This document shows positions 1 to 8,602 of a stretch of 18,576 nucleotides of DNA, piece after piece (the stretch's first letter is position 1; the number at the start of each line of letters is the position of its first letter). A program made the translations under genes and the position numbers. This stretch comes from Carex sylvatica (lineage: Eukaryota; Streptophyta; Magnoliopsida; Poales; Cyperaceae): the NCBI GenBank assembly GCA_964058845.1, contig CAXKVR010000573.1:1-18576 (forward strand), given 5' to 3'. The notes beneath the pieces are model-generated. The model saw nothing but the letters and a program-made list of their open reading frames with translations, made no database searches and was not told where the DNA came from.

Positions 1-94
1 CTGGTAACTGGAACCTTGTACTGAGAACAGACTGGTTCTACATTATCATTGATTTTTCCATGCATTAATTAATTATAATTATTGGCTTTATTAG

Positions 95-671
95 GGAGAA
101 AATGGGAAACTATGCAGTAGAAGTCAGGAGAGTAGCCCTAGATATATTAGATGCAATCCTCCATGGCCTCGGTCTCCGCCAGAGACACCTACGAAAAAAG
201 TTGGATGAAGGCATGCAATTTCTAGCAGTAAACTCCTATCCCCAATCAGCAGAGCCAGGTGTGAACGAGGGATTGGCCCCACATTCTGACTTTGGCTTCA
301 TAACCTTGCTTCTTCCAAGCTGCCCTGGCCTTGAGGTAATGGAGCACCGCACCAAGGCCTGGAAGACAGTACTACAGCCATCAGATGCACTCCATGTGCA
401 TGTCGGGGACCACTTGGAGGTACTTAGCAATGGCAGGTTCCGCAGTTTGGTGCACAGAGCAATTCTGAATAGTGACAACAACAGGGTTTCTATTGCAAGT
501 ATTCACGGTTTTCCCATGGATGAGAAGGTGAAGAGTGCAGGGGAACTTGTGGATGAACAACACCCAAAGATGTATAGGGAGAGCAGCTTCAAGGACTTTT
601 TGCACTTTTTACTATCAAGCGGAACCAATAATAAGAGCTATATTGATAGTCTCAGAATCACGAAAATCTGA
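95..671 (+). CDS. 2-oxoglutarate/Fe(II)-dependent dioxygenase, terminal exon (partial gene)
   Basis: This is the C-terminal half of a plant 2-oxoglutarate-dependent dioxygenase, an enzyme class that uses O2, Fe(II) and 2-oxoglutarate to hydroxylate or desaturate small metabolites in the cytosol. Numbered from the ATG at 102, the visible active-site residues are NSY (44-46), the iron ligands H61 and D63 in APHSDFGF, the distal iron ligand H118 in SLVHRA, and the 2-oxoglutarate-binding pair R128/S130 in RVSIAS. VGDHLEVLSNGRF (101-113) is the usual jelly-roll segment. The ATG at 102 is probably an internal Met: the frame is open back to an AG at 93-94 after a T-rich stretch, a good splice acceptor, so the exon should start at 95. 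About 190 residues are present against roughly 340-360 for the family; the N-terminal exons lie left of the window. The stop is TGA at 669-671. The sequence recalls the flavanone 3-hydroxylase/DMR6-like (DOXC) group, but the substrate cannot be told. The exon looks intact. Confidence 0.9.
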
Positions 672-1118
672 GACCTAATAAAACAAAGAAAGTTCCGCAT
701 AACACCAAATGAACCAGAAATTTGGAATACAATTCCATGTAAACTCTGTGAAATACATGTTCAGATTACCGCTTATTTTGTACTGTAAAAATATGCCCAA
801 TTTCCTCCTAGTCCTTTCACTCCATAACAGTGGAAATAATGGTTATTCTGGGCTATATGTAGAGTGTATTATTTTATACATCATTGTTTGTTTATCAGAA
901 GTTTTGTTGGATTAACCAGTTCACCTTTTTAATTAAGAAAGAAGGCTTGTAACCCGGTGAGGATCATATAATTATCCTTAACCCAAGTTAGTATTGAATT
1001 GGAAAGAATTATGATTATAAACATACATGTCTCCTACCATTTGGAAAATTAATGCATGATCTGAATTGTACTGGGTAGTTTAAAAATAAACTGTTCAAAC
1101 TTGGATGAACTTTAAACA
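672..1118 (+). other. 3' flank of the dioxygenase gene, probable 3' UTR in its first part
   Basis: No credible gene is seen. An AATAAA hexamer lies at 677-682, only 6 bp after the stop codon. It could be part of a plant near-upstream polyadenylation signal, though it is closer to the stop than usual. The sequence is AT-rich, and the 68-codon ORF at 709-915 has no recognisable motif and is probably chance. The real 3' end cannot be placed from sequence alone. Confidence 0.35.
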
Positions 1119-1153
1119 CCCCACCCCCCCCCCCCCCCCCCCCCCCACCCCCC
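1119..1153. repeat. Poly-C homopolymer tract
   Basis: A C-rich run contains 23 uninterrupted C at 1124-1146, with one A before it (1123) and one after it (1147), then six more C. In AT-rich plant intergenic DNA this is an isolated homopolymer. Its exact length is likely to vary between individuals and to be unreliable in sequencing. Confidence 0.95.
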
Positions 1154-1835
1154 GGCAATCATAAGAGTTGCTTTCTTTAATGCCTGCCTTATAATCCCTT
1201 CTTTCTCGACAAATAAAGAAGGTAGCGATCAAACATCAACCATCAACTCCAAGTCATCACGAGGCGAATAAGATTTAATCGAACATCTTGAGCAACAAAT
1301 TAGGGAAAAATAACTAGTGAAAAGGATCTGGTGGACCAATTAACTACATTGTTACTTAAATCCTAGGAGGAATACACAAAATCACGCATAATTTAAAGGA
1401 GATTTTCACATGACTTCGATAACAGTTGGAACTTTGACGAAAGTTGAACTAAAAGTCAGAAGAGAATCAAATACCTAAAGAGATTTCGTTAAAAACCAAT
1501 ATCTTTCGTTTCCCGTACCTCTGATTGAGCACATCTCGTAGATCTTTTCCTCAGCTAGCACCAGCCTAAATCTTCCAAGAAAGTATTAGCAAGATTGCAT
1601 GTTCGGTGATCGGTGTGAAGAGAAATTGAATTCGGATTTTTACATTTTTATTGGTCGGGTTTTAAACCAATTTGACGGGTCGATTTTATTAGCTGGGGCT
1701 TAATAGGCCTCATTAAAAACTTTGATCCATACTGTAAAATAGGCTATACTTTCGGCTAGACCAGCCGTAATCTAATTCCGTTGAAATCATTTCCCCAATT
1801 CCCGACTGCGTTTCATCGCTGCTAAAATTTATTAA
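1154..1835. other. Intergenic, nothing recognised
   Basis: This is AT-rich sequence with no ORF that has recognisable motifs, no RNA gene and no clear repeat. The 61-codon - strand ORF at 1713-1898 shows no family features and runs into the inverted repeat that follows. Confidence 0.5.
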
Positions 1836-2378
1836 ATGGAAAGTTTCAAGGATATCACTCAGAAATTTTAAATTACGTAGTTCTCCTCTAAAATTCATAA
1901 AATGAATTTTATTTTCTAAATTTCAAAAACTCGCAAAAAATAACTAATTTTTTTTTGTTTGTTGAAAATCATTTTAAATTAATAAAGTATTCATTTTATT
2001 CTTTATTAAAAAATAAAAATATATATAACATGTTTAAGAGAAATATTATGTCTTCTAACTAATCGATTTTCAAGAGCAAATATTCTTTACTTATGTAAAC
2101 AATGACATATAGGCATACACTTGTGTGTGTCAAATATTTTTCTCTCACAAGTGATCGATTAGAACACTAACTATTTTCCTTAAGTATATTATATATTTTT
2201 TATATTTTTTCAATAAAATGTAAAATAGATATTTTATAAATTTAAAACATATTTAACAAAAAAGTCAATAAAGTGGTTAAATTTGTGTGATTTTGAAATT
2301 TAGAAAAGTATGATATTATGAATTTGAGAGAAAACACGTAATTTCAAAGTTTTTGAGTATACATGATATTCTCCGAGG
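1836..2378. mobile_element. Foldback/MITE-like element with ~220-bp imperfect inverted repeats
   Basis: The left part of this stretch is matched, in reverse complement, by the right part almost throughout. Examples of shared blocks are AAATTACGT (left arm near 1869, inverse near 2338), TTTTCTAAATTTCAAAA (left near 1912, inverse near 2292) and CTAATCGAT (2059-2067, inverse at 2154-2162). Pairings centre near 2106-2110. There is no coding capacity. Long terminal inverted repeats with no ORF fit a non-autonomous DNA transposon of foldback or MULE-MITE type. I could not find a target duplication, so the ends are approximate and the superfamily is open. Divergence between the arms suggests an old insertion. 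Confidence 0.7.
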
Positions 2379-2480
2379 TTGGTTACTATGACATCGGTGT
2401 TATTTTAGACCTAGTGATACTAACTTCAAAATCCTATTAAATAGGTGTCAAATAACGAATACAAATTCAAATCGATCTAC

Positions 2481-2675
2481 CTTACAAGTGATGTATTTAC
2501 ATTCAAAATTAATAAATTTTTAAATTTATTTAGTATGAAGTTAAGTGGTCAAAAGATAATGAAAAAATGGATGGATAAAAATTATCTTAAAAGCCTTATC
2601 TTTTTACCATTTGAATTTATACTAAATAAATTTGAAAATATATAAATTGTGTATGTAAATCCATCACTAGATTAG
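2481..2675. mobile_element. Short MITE-like element with ~75-bp inverted repeats
   Basis: The left arm from about 2487 (AGTGATGTATTTACATTCA) is repeated in reverse complement from 2668 backwards (AGTGATGGATTTACATACA). Both arms share the block AAATTTATTTAGTAT further in, and both reach AAAAGATAA before the small centre around 2577. The element is AT-rich and non-coding; the 66-codon ORF at 2445-2645 is an accident of this sequence. Size and structure fit a MITE. Target-site duplications are not obvious, so the ends are within a few bases and the superfamily is not assigned. Confidence 0.72.
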
Positions 2676-3526
2676 TTTTATGGTTTGAATTTCTTATTTG
2701 AAGCATACTTGATTGATTTTGAAATATGTGTCACTAGGGATGAAATAATACGGATGTCATAATTATAGTCCGAATCTATTCTCCCATATTTAAAAATTAA
2801 ATGACTTGAATATGTTATTACTTACATTAAAAAAAAATATGTAACTCGAATGATTCCTAACTGAATTCGATCCTGAAACTACCTGATATCCAAACCAATA
2901 TTCGAATGAGTTGACTCAAATCTTGACCGAAACTTGATATAAGATATATGTTTTTTTTTTGTTTTTTGTTTTTGTTTTTAACCAAATTACCAGTGGGCCT
3001 TTCATTATGCATTAAATTACAGATTATAAATTTAGAATATCCTCTCGCATACTAATAAAAAAGAGGGAATGTGAAGCCTACATATTCGAGTACACTTCTA
3101 CCCTGTCCAAGTTAGTTAGTTTGGGACTTGGGGGCAATATAATTCTCATCTCTCCTAATCTTTTTGCACTCAAAACCTTTAACCTTCATCATTATCCTTC
3201 AAATCACATCACTTCTTCGTACCTGAGAAGAGCATAGAAGATCCACCAGTTGGCTACAGTCCGAGAGGAAATTCAATTGAAAACAATCTGAGTTGAAATA
3301 CCAATCTGAATGTAAGATCGAGTGATCTAAATCAGATTTTATCCAATCCAAGGAAATTCAACATGCCCAATTTACCGTTCAACTTTGGCTGAGTTTACAT
3401 AGAAAAAAAAAAAGGAGGAAAGGAAATAGAGAATTTAAAAGAGAAGAAATGGAAATAACTAGAAGAACAATTCACCATTCGCACCATTTCTTTGTACAGA
3501 AGTTTTGCTTCCCCTTCAGCTCTTAC
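2676..3526. other. Intergenic, AT-rich, with T-rich and purine-rich low-complexity tracts
   Basis: No gene is supported. A T-rich run interrupted by single G residues lies at 2951-2979, and a purine-rich A/G run lies around 3402-3425. The rest has no ORF with family motifs and no repeat that I can pair with another part of the window. Confidence 0.5.
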
Positions 3527-3545
3527 CACTACTAGAGAAAAACAC
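3527..3545 (+). mobile_element. Candidate terminal sequence of a CACTA (En/Spm) transposon
   Basis: The sequence CACTACTAGAGAAAAACAC begins at 3527. CACTA elements characteristically begin CACTACWAGAAAAA, and the C/G-containing sequence after it (ACTTTACTATCGGC) is also typical of such ends. The decayed - strand gene at 4710-6081 carries domains found in CACTA-encoded proteins, which supports this as one end of the same relic. The 3 bp before the tip are TAC; I found no matching inverted tip followed by TAC, so the other end is lost, mutated or outside what I can recognise. Confidence 0.5.
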
Positions 3546-3727
3546 TTTACTATCGGCTACAATCGTGTTTCGTCATTGGGTTCCGAACTGTTGCTTATCG
3601 ACTAGATGGCATTAATCAATATACCATCTGCAGCGTACGTTCGGCCATCAGGTTTGACGAACCCAACGCCAAATGCGATTAACATTGTCTGTTGAATTTC
3701 AATAACCGATTGCAACTTGCACCATCT

Positions 3728-3735
3728 GTTTTGTT
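3728..3735. repeat. Left 8-bp target-site duplication of the 3736-4148 element
   Basis: GTTTTGTT lies immediately before the left inverted terminus and recurs exactly at 4149-4156, directly after the right terminus. Confidence 0.8.
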
Positions 3736-4148
3736 CTATGTTGCATGGATACGAATACGGATACGGTGATACGACAATTTTTAAAATCTCAGATACGATA
3801 TGTCTATTATATATTATTAATTCGATATTTGTATTATATAAATTAAATATCAAAAATATTGGATAAGGTATTTTAAGTAAGTTATATATATAAGCTACAA
3901 TGTTACAGCAACAAAGTTAAGTTGCTTCATTGGTTGAGGCGATGGCCCGTATCCGGGTAGAGAGAAGCTGTATCAGTGCATTTCAACGTGTATCGGTGAC
4001 CGTATCGAAGTGTGAAGGATACGCCACGTCATCCGATATGCCACATGAAATATTCGATACGTATCGTGGCCATATCGGGTGCGTATCGGTATCGGATACG
4101 TATCTGATATGGGTACGAGGCCCAATATGGAGTATCCGTGTAACATAG
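3736..4148. mobile_element. hAT-like MITE (413 bp) with GATACG-rich arms
   Basis: The left end CTATGTTGCATGGATAC matches the reverse complement of the right end, CTATGTTACACGGATAC, at 15 of 17 positions. It is flanked by a perfect 8-bp direct repeat, GTTTTGTT. Both arms are full of degenerate GATACG/CGTATC words (3750-3800 and 4020-4140). These make the element partly self-complementary and produce short ORFs on both strands with no biological meaning (3930-4148 +, 3973-4167 -). An 8-bp duplication is the hAT hallmark; a 9-bp Mutator-type duplication with one mismatch is the alternative. It lies inside the presumed CACTA relic, so it is younger than that element. Confidence 0.8.
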
Positions 4149-4156
4149 GTTTTGTT
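4149..4156. repeat. Right 8-bp target-site duplication of the 3736-4148 element
   Basis: GTTTTGTT follows the right terminus and is identical to 3728-3735. Confidence 0.8.
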
Positions 4157-4709
4157 TGAATTGACATTGGAAGGTCCTAGTTTTCTAACGATCAGTAATT
4201 TTTGAGCCGATGGTGATGTATATGTAATTATTATATTTTATTATTTATTCTTATATTACGGGCTAGCCTCCATATATTTGCTAGCCATTTTTGAAACACA
4301 GCTAGTAAAGCAATAATAAACATGCATGCGCTCATTCTATACCCATCTTTTAATCAATAATTAATATAGGCATCAACAACATATATATACATATACAAGT
4401 ACTCCAACATATATATATTAATCCATGCAACAAACAATATATATAAAGTAGACAATAATTATTAACCAAAAATCTCACAATATCACACATACAGACAATA
4501 TATAGTGCAATATTTCATTGTACTGAAAAACTAACAACTGTTCTTATCATATAATTATTAAAACCAACACCTACTTAAGTGTCTGAATGCAAGAATCCAA
4601 AAATAATAACTGTTTTAAACAACAGACAATAATATATCAGCACCAAATCATTCCACCGCCAAGTACTTGCATGATAATTAAACTGATGATAATTTCAAGA
4701 AGAACTTAC
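4157..4709. other. AT-rich non-coding stretch with (AT)n-type microsatellites
   Basis: Short TATATA-rich runs occur at about 4381-4446. No ORF has recognisable features. It lies on the 3' side of the - strand Ulp1-like pseudogene and may hold its lost last exon or 3' part, but I could not identify one. Confidence 0.45.
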
Positions 4710-6081
4710 ACCATTGGATATGAATGTCATGTAATTCGTGTAATTTTGTACGATATTCTGGACGGACGACACTACATGAATAAATAAAAATACATGAATA
4801 ACATATATAATTAAGAACTTAATCTGAAAGCATGATATAAACAAGTGATTGATCACAAACCTTTGAAAAAGAACGTGCATATTTTTTATAAGCCTCTTTA
4901 TGTTCTTCATTACATAATACCCGGACACCCATAAATTGTTTTGTGTGGGGCTCTGATCAAATGTGTATTATTTATAACAAGATCTAATTAGTAGTGCAGT
5001 TGGAACTTGAAATAAGTTGTAAGGAATACTCGATTAAAATATTTCTTACCTGAAATATTCTGACCTCCAGTGCTCTTCTCCTCGATGTGTGTCGACCTTC
5101 TCGGGAGATATATGACTTCAAAGTCCTAGAATTATTAAAGGTCAGTATATGGTACGTACCTAGAAGTAGACAATGGTAGTATTTAACATTTTAAATTATA
5201 TATATTGTGTTTACTGCTATAATAGAGAAACAATATAAAACTCCCGGTCATTATTATTTGGCACTAAGTCCAGCAAGTAGGCAACATTCTATCTTGGGAT
5301 AATAACTAGAAACCTCCAACATTCCCTATAATTTAAGTAATAAAATAATAAATCAATACAAACTTGTTAATAATAGACAATAAACATGAGTATAATTAGT
5401 AGCTTACACACCTTTGTGGCATAGTAAGAATACAAGATTATTATCTTGTAACTTTAGCAAGGTATCAGCCGAGTACAAAAGAGAATGTTCACCAGCATAT
5501 TTAATAGCTGTGTCGCTAAGCGGACTGAGGTCTAGAAAACCAATGTCAATATTATTTTGGGCACCTTTAGGAATTAGTTTCATGCAATACCTGAAAATAG
5601 TCATCATGTAAAGCTCATGGCTTGATATAGTAGCACAAGGCTCTTCCTTAAGATAGTGGCATCGTAAGATATCTGTCATGTAGTAGTTAGAGTTCCAGGC
5701 CCAGTTCGTCCAATGCCTTATGATCTACAAGAGGGACCCGACCCCATATTCCTCCTACAGATATTGGCCACCTCAGTAACACCAAATCAGTAGTACTCTT
5801 ATTGGCCATCTCATTAATCATATCAGCGGGGCCCTATCATGTACATTTGATTGTTTCACTTTTGTGTACATAAAACAACTTATTAATAAAAAAACACTAA
5901 TTTATTCAGTCAGGTGCCTTACCTTAGTACAGTTCGGGGAATCAGCTTCTTGGATGGCATCTAAAATATCATATATTGTTGCTGCAATCATCTTTGTAGT
6001 TGCATGTGGCTTTTCTTTAGCTAATATCCAAGCCTTTGTTCTTTCTGCATTTCTCCTAACAGGTCTTGAATGGATGCAAAT
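4710..6081 (-). pseudogene. Decayed CACTA-type gene: Transposase_24-like segment plus Ulp1/C48 protease-like domain
   Basis: Six - strand exons can be read, each with GT and AG at the proper ends and compatible phases: 6081-5923, 5724-5408, 5325-5215, 5125-5050, 4952-4861 and 4771-4710. Introns are 82-198 bp. Exon 1 (AERTKAWILAKEKPHATTK) resembles the plant Ptta/En/Spm Transposase_24 region. Exons 2-5 follow a Ulp1 (SUMO-protease, C48) domain in order: NIDIGFLDLSPLS and DNNLVFLLCHKG, then WRFLVIIPR with NVAYLLDLVPNNNDREFY, then SYISREGRHTSRR, then GYYVMKNIKRL around the Cys box. In the family this domain cleaves SUMO-type isopeptide bonds through a His-Asp-Cys triad. Here the His before Trp is Cys (codon 5321-5319), the Cys before GYY is Ser (4925-4923), and TAG codons interrupt at 5291-5289 and 5219-5217. 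It cannot be a working protease. Domain calls are from memory of family patterns. Confidence 0.8.
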
Positions 6082-6795
6082 CTTCAAAAAAATGAAATCT
6101 ATATGATTGGATGTCAAGGCAAGGTCTTTCTTGCATATTTTATATTATTGAAGAATTAAAATCAATTAAATGCCAAATTAGAGAATCTATCCTTACATCC
6201 AAAACCAGCATCACCGTCGGTGGTAATATGAATCTGTTGTGGAGTGATCCTTCTCAGTCTTTTTGTACATTGAAAATATGATTGGGCCGACATTACTGAA
6301 ATTAGATTACAAACCAAAGGGTAAGAAAGCTCCAAAACTACAAATTAATGCTTAAAAAATAAAGATCTAAAACTAAACCCTATAACCATATTATCCCTAA
6401 AATCCCTAACCATAAACCCTAACTAGAAAATCCTAAAAATATATAGATAGAGAGTTAGTTGCAGAAATCTTCAACGAGGGAGAGCACTCGATCAGTGTTG
6501 TTGAGGTGGCGGGGGATTAGTGTTATTGTTAGAGATGGAGTAGCGGTGGAGAAAGCTAGCTAGAGACGACCATTTTCAGAGTGCGCTAGAACACTTCTGT
6601 GTTGTTGGATATATATTTTTTTTGAAATCCTAGCTACCCCTTAACTATAATGTCATTGGCTACATAGTGATTATCCCATTTGTTCAGTAGTCCCACCGAT
6701 GGAGATATGTTGATAAATGCAGTGGATAAATGAAAAGTGTATTTCATTAATATAACAATTGCCCTTCGTACGGAACTAGATCAATATGGGAGAGT
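6082..6795. other. Non-coding region upstream of the pseudogene, with telobox-like motifs
   Basis: No gene is supported. Read on the - strand, it lies 5' of the Ulp1-like relic and could contain its lost upstream exons and promoter. A possible exon end with donor GTAAGG occurs at 6197, but its peptide shows no family I know. AAACCCTA (6375-6382) and AAACCCTAA (6414-6422), with intervening ATCCCTAA words, resemble telobox elements of plant promoters and leaders. Confidence 0.4.
6375..6422 (-). promoter_or_regulatory. Telobox-like cluster (AAACCCTA words)
   Basis: AAACCCTA at 6375-6382 and AAACCCTAA at 6414-6422 flank two CCCTAA words. On the - strand this reads TTAGGGTTT. Such motifs are common near plant transcription starts, and the relic gene on this strand begins about 300 bp downstream. 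Alternatively this is a degenerate interstitial telomere-like patch. Function is inferred only. Confidence 0.3.
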
Positions 6796-6938
6796 TAATC
6801 CATATAAATTCAAGTAACATTCACTAAATAATTTATCTAACTGTGTAATTAATCAACATAAAAGTTACCAAGTTGTGCATGCAATAGGTAAACAATATGT
6901 ATACATATGAATCATAAATATTGTGTGAAAATTATATA

Positions 6939-6947
6939 TTATATGAG
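6939..6947. repeat. Left 9-bp target-site duplication of the 6948-7351 element
   Basis: TTATATGAG here corresponds to TTATGTGAA at 7352-7360 (7 of 9 identical). The unoccupied equivalent in copy B of the tandem duplication is a single TTATGTGAA at 7610-7618, which fixes the insertion point. Confidence 0.75.
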
Positions 6948-7351
6948 GATGGATCCAGCCACTTAAAATTGGCATTTGTAAGTTTCAATATTTTACAACA
7001 ATTTAGTTTTGTAATTTTCAAAATTCAAATAGTCAATCTAAACCATTAAACATGATATTTATATTAAAATGTGCTTGGAGACAAATTTTTTATTTTTTTG
7101 AAGTTTTTTACAATTTATTAAATATTTTACAAAACTGTTGTTTTCTAGTGGTCCAAAATTATCTAAAAATAACAGTTTGGTAAAATACTTAATACATAGT
7201 AAAAAAAATATAAAATATGATCTTCAAGCACATTTTAATATAGAGATCATGTTCATCGGTTTGGATGGACCTTTTCAATTATGAAAATCAAAAAATCGAA
7301 TTGTTATAAGATGTTGTAACTTACAAATGTTAATTGTAAGTGGATCACTCC
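6948..7351. mobile_element. MULE-like MITE (404 bp) with long inverted repeats
   Basis: The left arm (CCACTTAAAATTGGCATTTG, on to ATATTAAAATGTGCTTGGAG near 7080) is repeated in reverse complement by the right arm (CCACTTACAATTAACATTTG read from about 7346 backwards, reaching ATATTAAAATGTGCTTGAAG). Arms are about 130-180 bp, with a T- and A-rich centre and no coding sequence. Long inverted repeats and a 9-bp duplication point to the Mutator superfamily. The element splits copy A of a local tandem duplication at a site left intact in copy B. Confidence 0.82.
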
Positions 7352-7360
7352 TTATGTGAA
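7352..7360. repeat. Right 9-bp target-site duplication of the 6948-7351 element
   Basis: TTATGTGAA lies immediately after the right terminus and is identical to the empty site at 7610-7618. Confidence 0.75.
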
Positions 7361-7895
7361 CATATTTTATTGATATTTCTTATAAATTGATATTTTGTAG
7401 TGATTTGTTAATTTCAATATTGGAGTTTACCATCACTAATTCAATACAGAGAGTTTGACAACACCAATCAAATTGTACATTCAAGCAACATTCACTAATT
7501 TATCTAATTATGCAATTAATCTACATAAAAGTTACCGAGCAGTATATACAATGGGTAAACAAAATATATACATATTTATCATAATTAAAGATAGTGTGAA
7601 GATTATATATTATGTGAACATATTTTGTTGATATTTCTTATAAATTGACATTTCGTAGTGATTCGTCAATTATAATATTGGAGTTTACCATTACTAATTC
7701 AATACGTAGAGCTGGACAACACCGATCGACTTGTGTACATGCAAGCAACATTCACTAATTTAGCTAATTATGCAATTAATCCATATAAAAGTTACCAAGC
7801 TGTGCATGCAACATAAACTAAGGTATCGACTCAAATAAACATCCATAAAATTTATCCCATTATAATTTATAATTACAACACATCATATACAACAA

Positions 7896-8337
7896 CTTCT
7901 TTTGATTTTACTAATTTACTATGTTTTATTTGACACTTTACAAGAACATGATTTAACTTGGATATGCTCTAAAAAAATTGGTCAAACTAACCTTCAACTA
8001 ATAAAATATTTTCTAAACATTAAATCATATTTTAATCTCAAGTCTAAGTCAATGTAAAAATAGACATATGACAGTGGACTTACGTTATTGTTTAAACTCT
8101 TTCACAAACTACCACTTAATTCAAAGAGAGTTTATGTAAGATATTAAACAACAATGGATTGTCACATGTCATTCATACACTACCGAACACCTGGGATCAA
8201 AACATGATTTAATTTTAAAAACATATTTTATTAGTTGAAAGTTAATTTGAACTATTTTTTTTGGAACCTAACCAAGATAAAACATGTTCTTATAAATTTA
8301 GTGTCTAATAAAATATAGTAAAAATCAAAAGAAAATG
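7896..8337. mobile_element. Large palindromic (foldback) element, ~442 bp
   Basis: The left half and the reverse complement of the right half match over most of their length around a centre at 8116. Outer pairs are TTCTTTTGATTTTACTA (from about 7897) with the inverse around 8321-8337. Middle pairs are CTTCAACTAATAAAATAT with its inverse around 8227. Inner pairs are GACATATGACAG (8063) with the inverse of CTGTCACATGTC-type sequence ending at 8170. It is non-coding and fits a foldback or MITE element, or an inverted duplication of one. No target duplication was found. Confidence 0.75.
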
Positions 8338-8368
8338 AAATTTATCTCAAGCTGTCCAACATGCATCC

Positions 8369-8602
8369 ATGCAAAATATGTTCTGAATATTAAATAATAT
8401 TTTAATCCCAAGTCTAATGCAGTGTAACAATGGACATATGACAGTAGACTTACGTTGTTGTTTAAACTCTTTCGCAAACTACTACTTAATTTAAAGAGAG
8501 TTTGTGTAAGAGATTAAACAATAATGCACTGTCACATGCCATTCATACACCGCCAAAACTTGGAATAAAAACATGATTAAATTTTAAGAACATGTTTTGC
8601 AT
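8369..8602. mobile_element. Second copy of the palindrome core (234 bp)
   Basis: This is a direct repeat of the inner part of 7896-8337, offset 370 bp. GACATATGACAG at 8433 corresponds to 8063; TGTTTAAACTCTTTC, AAAGAGAGTTT and CATTCATACAC recur in the same order. It is itself a palindrome with its own ends: ATGCAAAATATGTTCT at the left matches the inverse of AGAACATGTTTTGCAT at the right. It lacks the outer ~110 bp of each arm of the larger copy. It is non-coding. Confidence 0.78.

Larger units (their letters stand above)
6796..7806. repeat. Tandem duplication, ~260-bp unit, about 2.3 copies, first copy interrupted
   Basis: Copy A is 6796-6947 plus 7352-7465, copy B about 7466-7723, and copy C (partial) 7724-7806. 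Shared landmarks are CAAGCAACATTCACTAATTT (7482 and 7742; variant CAAGTAACATTCACT at 6811), CATAAAAGTTACC (in all three), TTATGTGAACATATTTT (7352 and 7610) and ATATTGGAGTTTACCAT (in A and B). Spacing is 258-260 bp once the 404-bp insertion is removed. The unit is AT-rich and non-coding. I do not recognise it. Confidence 0.85.

Noticed and set aside
236..605. - strand ORFs opposite the dioxygenase exon
   Set aside because: They are shadows of a well-supported + strand exon with conserved active-site residues.
3930..4167. Overlapping ORFs on both strands in the GATACG-rich stretch
   Set aside because: They come from the self-complementary GATACG/CGTATC words of a MITE and have no coding support.
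4695..4952. Alternative frame of the last pseudogene exons reading VLCNEEHKEAYKKYARSFSK
   Set aside because: It looks protein-like and also has compatible splice phases, but the other frame gives GYYVMKNIKRL exactly where the Ulp1 Cys box is expected after the His-Asp exon, with SYISREGRHTSRR before it, so the Ulp1 frame is preferred.
5414..6106. + strand ORFs at 5414-5611 and 5864-6106
   Set aside because: They are antisense shadows of the - strand pseudogene exons and show no family motifs.
6375..6422. Interstitial telomere array
   Set aside because: Only two full AAACCCTA words and a few partial ones over 48 bp; too degenerate for a telomeric tract.
7390..7660. TTTTGTAGTG and TTTCGTAGTG as the missing right end of the CACTA element
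   Set aside because: They lie at homologous places in the ~260-bp tandem duplication, are not followed by TAC, and do not extend into similarity with the 3527 tip.
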